DNA from: Sophora flavescens
Lineage: Eukaryota > Streptophyta > Magnoliopsida > Fabales > Fabaceae
Assembly (NCBI GenBank): GCA_030762895.1
Contig: CM061069.1
Coordinates: forward strand, 85,817,548 to 85,881,547
DNA: 64,000 nucleotides
Reading direction: 5' to 3'
Position numbers and translations under genes: made by a program. The notes under the pieces are model-generated. The model saw only the letters and a list, made by a program, of their open reading frames with translations. It was not told the origin of the DNA and searched no databases. This document shows positions 57,341 through 64,000 of this stretch, piece after piece (position 1 is the stretch's first letter; each line of letters starts with the position of its first letter).

Positions 57341-57440
57341 TGGATCTTGGGTCATCAAGGATTGTGCCCCTCTGACCATCCGCTCACCACCACGACAACC
57401 AGCAGCATATATCTGGGGGTTTAGGAGGAGTTGGCAACGA
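57341..57440 (-). mobile_element. Gag-HMGS composite, copy 4, remainder after LTR-B2
   Basis: On the minus strand it matches the Pro-rich part of copy 3: GCGGATGGTC, CAGATATATGCTGC against CAGAAATACGCTGC, and GATGACCCAAGATCCA. Similarity fades by about 57440 and the probable Di19-like sequence starts soon after. Confidence 0.65.
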
Positions 57441-57489
57441 CGAAGGCGAATCCGGTGACGACTCAGGTAGCGGCTACGGTCGCGGATCT

Positions 57490-59030
57490 GAACGTATTCA
57501 ATGTTTAATTACAGTGATGAGGAAGATGATGCACAATCTAATTTTCAATGTCCTTCCTGTTCTTTTGAGATCAAAGCTTCTGTGCTCTGCTATTGTTTGG
57601 AAGCGTTGGAATCCTATAACCCACATTATCAGGTATGGACTTTCTGAAATTTAAAATTTTATGTTTATCATAAGTTATTATTGCTAACATGTTTACATTT
57701 TTGTAAGACTTTGTTTCCTTTCCCTACTTTTCTTGATTGATTGGTAAACTGTCCAGTGGCTGTGTTATAATTTATAAATGACAGTTCCCTGCTTAAATGC
57801 AGTTTTATGTGGAACTGAATAGAAATTTATCTATCTTCTTCATATGGAGCACTGATTTTAAATCGAAAGATAATGATCAAGTGATTCAGCTACCATTATA
57901 GTTAAAAACGAAGGAAAAACGAATTAGGACATATGTAAACATTTTATGCAAGTAATTAAGTTATAGTTGAAATTTAAATTCTGACAAAATGCTTCAATGT
58001 TCCAATATCATGTTTGTCCTGTGTGTGATAAAGTAAGTGAGGACAAAATGGACCAAGATTCAAGCTCAAGAAAGGTATCTGTTGCTAATCTTGGAATTAT
58101 TGTTTTCTTAATGTAACGTAGTTCACTTTTGGCTTTTGGAGCATTAGATTCTTGCAAACTCAATTCAACATGTTGATATATTGATCTATAGGAGACTTGG
58201 AGTGCTGTGAAGTCCAGGATCTGGGCTGGTAATTCAGACATGTTTGGCAAGAAAATTGGTACCCGGGGAACTGGAAGCATACATGAGCCAAAACCTGATT
58301 AACTTTTGTCACCATCTATCCGCAACATGTCTAATGAAGATTCCATGAAAAATGCCTCAGACGTTTCTAATGGAAAAAAGTATGATCCTTTTTTCGATGG
58401 GTAAACCATAATGGTGGTTAGTTGGTATTAAAAAAAAAGTTCAAACTTGAGAAATTTAAAGTTCAAAGTGCAAAGCATTTAAAAGAATGTGCTTAAAACC
58501 CAACTATTTTTGCCTTTGATGTCTTTGCTAGTTGCATGTTCCAGGAAATGTTATAAATGTTCAAATATAACTAATTTCACTAACATAAACTAATCTTATA
58601 AGTGAATTAGTCTATCTGAATTTATTATCATTGTAACTCATTCATTGTTCTCATCATCAAATAAAAACGCCTCTTATTATGTATGGAAATTGTATAGTTG
58701 ATGGTGTTACCTTAATTTCAAAATTATTGTATTTCATAGTACGTTTCCAAGTTATCTATGGATTTACAAGATATATCACTTGCAGTTTATTCATTGCTTG
58801 ATTATCAGTATTCTGCATTCAATTTGAAATAGACGAAAGGAGATCTACCCCAATCATTGGCATATGGTGGTATGATGTGGATCCTACATATAAATTTTTA
58901 CTAACTTAATTGCAATGGTTGTATTCTGGTTTCAAAATAGAGATAACAATAAGGTTTTATGAAAATTCTTTCCTTGAACCCAATGCTAAGATATTGCTGG
59001 TGATTTTGCAGCTTTTGGAAAAATGAAGCA
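57490..59030 (+). pseudogene. Probable Di19-like zinc-finger gene, exon remnants, left part
   Basis: Exon-like islands separated by intron-like AT-rich DNA: FNYSDEEDDAQSNFQCPSCSF (57503-57630, followed by a GT), CPVCDKVSEDKM (58016-58079, followed by GT), TWSAVKSRIWAGNSDMFGKK..GTRGTGSIHEPKPD (58195-58303), and a short piece after TTTTGCAG at 59010. The acidic lead into an FxCPxC finger, the HEPxPDxLLSP-like block and the C-terminal FVQELVFST at 63.44 kb resemble Di19 drought-induced proteins, which bind zinc and act in the nucleus. The second finger lacks its His residues and a stop replaces the residue after KPD, so it is broken. The assignment is from memory of the family and is tentative. 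Confidence 0.4.
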
Positions 59031-59431
59031 TGTGACACCCTAAAACCTGGCATCACATGGTTACTCATTTGCGGAAAAGAAACTTATTTAAAACGCTGGT
59101 CGCCTTCGGAAATATAACCTTTGTTAGAAGGGTTACCGAAAAAGGGTACTTATTTTTTTTTGTAAGCGGTAGTTAAGAAACAATGATGAACACTCAGAAC
59201 ATGTGAATAAACATCATACATATCAATAGATAGCCGACCCACTTGGGATCTTAGGTTTCTGGTTACAAAACAGGCCTTATCGAACTGGCCAACTCACACT
59301 GATACAAAAACTGAAGAGGTAAGTAAAAGATTTTCATCACACTGGGACTGGGGAAAATCGGGCATAAGGATCAAAAGAAGGCTCCAGAAGCCAAGGGACC
59401 ATCAGGGCAAACTCCAAAAACCAACGACGAA

Positions 59432-59935
59432 CTATCCATGTCTCCTGCACTCGGAGTGACCGCAGAAGCTACCTTCAGACGAGGAACCACTTGTCGGATC
59501 GATAACTTCGCCGCCATCATCGATGATCATGTCGTCGTCGTCAGGATCTTATGGGTGGTACTCGGGCTCCTCTTCCTCCTCCTCCTCAATCTCTATGAAT
59601 TCGTCGGGGTCTTCCTCCGGATCCTCTTCGGGATCCTCCGCCTCCACTGGATCTTCTTCGAGCGGTGCGACTGGGTCAAGGTGCTCGTGAAGAAGTCCGG
59701 TGGCCTGCAGAGTGTGGAGGTAGAACCATGGAGGTGGAAGTGCCACAGTCCGAGACTCGACTGTGTGGATCCTCCGTATAGGTACTCCGTTTGCGTTAGT
59801 CTCAGTCGTCGTGATTGGTCCCTGGTAGGTCGCAGTCGTTGCTCCTTCGTGAATGGTCCAACTCCCCGCTGCCCCAGCATGGTCGAAGACCTCATTCCTC
59901 GATCTCGTTGGTTCCAGAGGGACTTCCGGATCCAT
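59432..59935 (-). pseudogene. Small acidic LTR-B ORF (167 codons, one stop)
   Basis: Starts MDPEVPLEPTRSRNEVFDH, contains GSWTIHEGATT, RRIHTVESRTVALPPPWFY and a long acidic run (EEDPEEDPDEFIEIEEEEEEE) ending PEYHP. A TAA at 59546-59548 interrupts it, after which the frame continues to 59432 through DPDDDDMIIDDGGE and SGSSSEGSF. The copy in LTR-B1 shares the same landmarks and a Ser/Asp-rich end (SSSDSSSGNEGDF). Function unknown; no membrane segment, signal peptide or known catalytic motif is seen. Confidence 0.6.
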
Positions 59936-61674
59936 CTAAGAGTACGTGCGTTCCCGAAGCAAAGAGAAAAGAACAAGCATACATTTGTGCAAGAGTGAGA
60001 TACCGTCATAAGATATATCCCACAACAACCATATACATGATACATACATCACAGAATCATATACGCAGTTAAATCATGCATATTCGCAACATATCAGTGT
60101 TATATCAAAGGGCATCAAACCCGCACAGCCAATCTTTCGAAAAGATGCATGGCACTTCAAAATCAGGCTCTAACTTAATCTCATGAGATATCAACACCAT
60201 TTCTTTTCACTGGATCATCATTAGAGTTGGTCAAGCTCTAGCCCACCTGGGCAGTTACCCCCTTACCCTCATGCATTAAGGTCTCAGGACGGGCAACGTC
60301 ACATGTGCCTCTTAACTCGGTTTACATGGACAGACTCCCAGATACCACCTTGTATCTGATTTAATCATCAATAGCACATCTGCTTGGTGAAATGCACATG
60401 ATAAGACATTTTATTGAAAGGATTTCTTTGTGTTCATTTCTTTTCACTGTCGTTGCTCAAAGCTAACGACTTAATCATCATTTCCCCATCACTTGAGAAC
60501 TCAGAAGCATAGGACTCATAGTCCGAATGCTCAATCACAATGCCCAAGACCGTGGCCACAGTCAAGGGTTGTGGTCGTAGAAAACAACCTTCACCTTTAA
60601 TCATAATCATCACACGCGGTTAGAAGACACAGTCCAACACAACGTGATTAGGACCTAAGTCCCTAATATCATAGCCAGGACTCGTAGTCCCGAATTAACA
60701 CTGATCCAAGATCACGTGCACATCACTGAATACTAGAGGCGACGTCTCGCGTACTAGATTCACTTTCATAAGTACTTATTTTTCGTTCAGTGAAAAACAA
60801 ATCCAAAACCGAATCCTCGATAACCTATCCAGGTTATCGGAAAGTTTCTAAAATATTTAGGAAAAACCTTTTCTTTGAAAATCCTTTTATAAAGCATCTA
60901 TGAAATTCTTTTATCTTTGAAATATTTCCCCCAATAGGATATTGACAAATATTCTTGAAAGTTTTCACTTGAAGACACATAGTTCGAAAAGGATTTTTCT
61001 CTTGTATAACAATAGTACACCAAAATCATTTCAACATTTAAAACAAGTACTTTAAGTTTAGAGAGCTTTTGGAAAAGAACACCAATCCCTTCATATTCAA
61101 AGCTTATTAAGGTTTTTAATCCTTATTATGGTTGAGCACAGACGCACGTCTGGCTTAGCAAACTTTCAATCAACAACAGTATATATCATCAGTTCAATGC
61201 TAATATCACAGTTGAAAGCAGTTCATCACATATATGCATTATATCATTTAGAACAAGTACAGTTCAACATCAGATAATAGCACAATAGTTTAAGTACATA
61301 AAATAATCAAGTAAGCTCAATCATCATATAAGTATCCAGTTAAACACCTACACACATGCATACAGTCATTGAATATCTTTAGGAAATCTCCTCTTACCTT
61401 AAGAAGGTAAGAGAATGTAAGAAAATAAACGGTTTCGCGGACGTTCTTTGAGGTTGGTTAGGAGGCAAATCTAGGTTTCAAGACACAAGGTTCAAAGGAT
61501 TAGAACTCAATCAAGAACTTAGGGTTAGAAGTTTCCAAAACATATGCAACTTAGGGATTTATGATCCGCAAGTGCTAAGAGTTTAAAACACGATTACTTA
61601 AAACAAAGTTGAACAAAAATCCCACCAAGTTACACCTTGATGGAGATTCGGCCTTGATCAATAAAATAGGCTAG

Positions 61675-62393
61675 GAACATTTAAAATTTCCAATCTCTTT
61701 GGTTTAGCATCCATTAATAGTAAGGAGCTCAAAACCATGATCACTTTGGATAAATTAAAAACGAAACACCCTAGGTCCATAACCTTTAAAGTTCGGCCAT
61801 CCTTGGGTTTTTATGATAAAAATCTTTAAATTCTTCCAATCTCTTAGACCTTTTAGCATCCAATAACTTATAGAGCTCAAGTCCATGATCATCTTGGAAA
61901 CAACATAGTATAATGTCATAAAGTAAATGGCATGACATAAAGTAAATGGCATAAATATAAATGGCATAAAAGTAAATGACATAATGGAAATGACATAAAG
62001 TAAATGACTTAAAGTAAATGGCATAAATATAAATGACATAAAGTAAATGACTTAAGGTAAATGGCATGAATATAAATGACATAAAGTAAATGACTTTAAG
62101 TAAATGGCATAAATATAAATGACATAAAGTAAATAGCACAAATATAAATGGTATAAGGTAAATGACTTAAAGTAAATGGCATAAACATGAATGACATAAA
62201 AGTAAATGACATAAAGTAGAGTAAAATCTTTAAACTTTCCAATCACTTTAGACATAGCATCCTTTAACATAAAGGAGCCTTGGTCAATGATCATTTTGGG
62301 AAACAAATCTTGAAACTTTCCAATCACTTTAGACATAGCATCCTTTAACATAAAGGAGCCTTGGTCAATGATCATTTTGGAAAAACAAATCTT
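61675..62393 (-). repeat. Tandem repeats inside LTR-B3
   Basis: Four related units of about 75-82 bases (61675, 61826, 62224 and 62305; the last two in direct tandem with a period of 81) share TTTCCAATC, TAGCATCC, AAGGAGC and ATGATCATTTTGG. Between the second and third lies an array of ATAAAGTAAATGGC/AC units (61915-62220). Confidence 0.8.
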
Positions 62394-62813
62394 TAAATAC
62401 AAACTCACACTTGTAAAAGTTGAAAAAAAATCCATCAAAACCATAGGTATGGTTCGGCCTCATTAAGAAGTAGAGGTTAGGAATCTTTGTTTTACACAAC
62501 CTTTTAGTATGTTAAACTACAAGTAAATACAAGGCCATAGAAATTGGTTTCAACTCAAAAGGAGTTTTCTACCATTTTTGAGAGATTTTTGAAGATAAAA
62601 GCTCATAAATGGCATGAAGAAGAAACTTTAGAAAAGATGAAGTTTTTAAAGAAAAGAATACATGAGAGTATTACCCTAAACAAGAGGAACAACTTTGATG
62701 AATAACACTTTGTGAAAAGAAGAGTAAAAACAAGAGCTTTGGAAGCTTGAAGTGAAAAGATGAAAGCTTAAGATGAAGTAGAAGAAAGGAAAGTGTTTAA
62801 ATGAGTTTGATAA

Positions 62814-62830
62814 GTGCTATTTATAGAGGG
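62814..62830 (-). promoter_or_regulatory. TATA box of LTR-B3
   Basis: The minus strand reads CCCTCTATAAATAGCAC, a textbook plant TATA box, about 590 bases from the LTR start, as expected for U3. Confidence 0.7.
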
Positions 62831-63416
62831 ATGGGTGGAAGTGCACGGCCTTAAGAGGAAGAAGGAGAAGGAAGTTGAGTTTCTTGAAGAGTGGATTAAG
62901 AGTTAATGTGATGTGATTGGAGAGAGAAAGTGAAAAGTAAGATTTTGAAGTGTAATTAGGATTTTCTTTTCCATTAGGTGTGTCATAACATTAAATGAGA
63001 TTCCCATCAAGTCTTTTCTCCTTCTTTAGGGTTCCTTTAACTGCTTAAATACGTAACCGGTTGCACATCCGATCGTATTTTCTGAAGGTTTCGTCCGGAT
63101 AAAATATTATATTTTATTCCCGGACAACAAAATTTCGAGAATTTACCAACCCACATAAAACATCATAAAAACACTAACTGTCTCGTTCACGAATTAAAAT
63201 TTTGTTTCTGGCTCAGTGAACTTGTACCGGTAGTGAGAACCCAGACCGGTTTTTGTCTGAATTTTCGACTGAAAATTTTATTGGGGCTTCATATGGTAAA
63301 ACAACACAAGAAAATGATTTTATTTTAAATAAAATCATCTTCTGGATTTTATCGAAAATAAATACATTAAAGCATTATTTACCGATAAAGAAGCATACGA
63401 AAAACGGGGTGTTACA

Positions 63417-63480
63417 TACCAGAGGATAGTGAAGAGAGAAAGGTCGGAGCATCTTTTGTTCAAGAACTGGTATTTTCAAC
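63417..63480 (+). pseudogene. Probable Di19-like pseudogene, C-terminal exon remnant
   Basis: Joining 59030 directly to 63417 gives a frame SIPEDSEERKVGASFVQELVFSTMF, which fits the conserved end of Di19-type proteins. LTR-B3 therefore sits inside what was one exon. No 5-base duplication is evident at the junction (AAGCA left, TACCA right). Confidence 0.4.
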
Positions 63481-63691
63481 TATGTTTGTGGCGCCATACA
63501 TGTATTCATGTGGCGAACTTCCCAGGCTTATCAAACTTCCATGTTTGTGGCGCCATCATCACCTCTTTTCTCTTCCATTTTATTTCTTTCTTCACTTTAT
63601 TTTGATTACAAACTAGTTTATGAAAATCACTTGATAAAATTCAACCATAAGATCTTCAACAAGGTAACCTCACCATTTATTTGTCATCAAG

Positions 63692-63703
63692 TGGTATCAA
63701 AGC
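63692..63703 (+). other. Degenerate tRNA-Met primer site and retrotransposon leader
   Basis: TGGTATCAAAGC differs at one base from the tRNA-Met primer site TGGTATCAGAGC. The sequence after it to 64000 is a leader-like region with A-rich runs and two copies of GTGAATCTATTCACA (63895 and 63949). The stretch before it (63481-63691) would be the end of the LTR; it holds a 16-base direct repeat ATGTTTGTGGCGCCAT at 63483 and 63540. Confidence 0.45.
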
Positions 63704-64000
63704 TTAGGCTTTGGTTGAATTTTTGAGTTTTGTTCTTCATCTTCTACCTTTCTACCTTTCTTCTTTTCTACCAAAAAAAAAATAATAATAATATCACTTT
63801 GATTATGCTTGAAGGGGATTATTGTGTGAATTATCTCCTTGCTTCTCCAAAGAAAAGAAAAATAAAAGTTCGAAAAAAAAGAGAACAAAAAAAATGTGAA
63901 TCTATTCACAAGTAGGTGTGAATTAATCGATTCATAGAGAGCAGAAAAGTGTGAATCTATTCACAGAGAGCTCTTGAGTTTTTATTTCTTGAAAAATTTT

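Larger units (their letters stand above)
59031..63416 (-). mobile_element. LTR-B3: 4.4-kb LTR (solo)
   Basis: Termini TGTGACACCC and GGGTGTTACA. On the minus strand it has a U3 with a TATA box at 62814-62830, tandem repeats (61.7-62.4 kb), the ACTGAACGAAAAATAAG..GAGACGTCG region shared with LTR-B1 and LTR-B2, and the small acidic ORF near its 3' end. No internal retrotransposon region accompanies it. No clear target duplication. Confidence 0.8.

Noticed and set aside
61755..62444. Minus-strand ORFs rich in MPFTLCHLLYVI-type repeats
   Set aside because: They are translations of the ATAAAGTAAATG tandem array.

Overview
This window looks like heterochromatic or intergenic DNA from a eudicot plant. 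A papilionoid legume is the best guess, resting mainly on a small inverted-repeat element near 6.0 kb whose terminal wording resembles MITEs common in papilionoid legumes. The sequence is AT-rich, has no operons and no intact host gene, and nearly all open frames belong to retrotransposons. I see no rRNA, tRNA gene or CRISPR array. Names such as LINE-a and LTR-A are my own working labels.

Layout. 1-5454: LINE-a (+), an L1-type non-LTR element with decayed ORF1 and ORF2 (endonuclease, reverse transcriptase, zf-RVT, RNase H). 5455-7290: AT-rich DNA with a probable Helitron (5543-6633) that contains a MITE. 7300-8658: ORF1 of a second LINE (LINE-b), cut by LTR-A1 (8659-12274), which is followed by a tRNA-Met primer-binding site. 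12305-23007: LTR-A2, split by an Athila-like solo LTR (15116-16473, target duplication GAGAT) and by a complete non-autonomous Athila-like element (17199-22732, TAAAC). 23008-31945: LINE-c (-), split inside its endonuclease domain by a gag-protease-only element (24084-31100, ATGAC).

31951-34850 holds SINE debris and unassigned sequence. 34857-37001 holds a composite of gag-like sequence joined to an intronless 5' piece of HMG-CoA synthase (HMGS), with a short inverted copy of its own tail. 37002-42254: LINE-d (+). 42258-49165: chimeric LTR-A and LTR-B sequence, with a further LTR-like insertion (45562-48237, CACAC) that itself carries a 5'-truncated LINE tail. 49525-50462: a SINE and a copia-like LTR end. 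50463-53320 plus 57341-57440: two more gag-HMGS composites facing each other as a large inverted repeat; the second is split by LTR-B2 (53321-57340, TGGAT). 57490-59030 plus 63417-63480: exon-like pieces of a probable Di19-type zinc-finger pseudogene, split by LTR-B3 (59031-63416). The window ends in a retrotransposon leader with a degenerate tRNA-Met primer site.

Most notable: (1) the HMGS-bearing inverted repeat, whose transcript could fold into a hairpin of about 1 kb matching an essential isoprenoid gene; (2) CG-rich palindromic arrays sitting just upstream of the TATA box in three distinct Athila-like LTR families; (3) a small acidic reading frame conserved inside the LTR-B family; (4) an Athila-like gag ORF with Cys-rich patches and no zinc knuckle. 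All family names rest on motifs recognised by eye; no database search was run.
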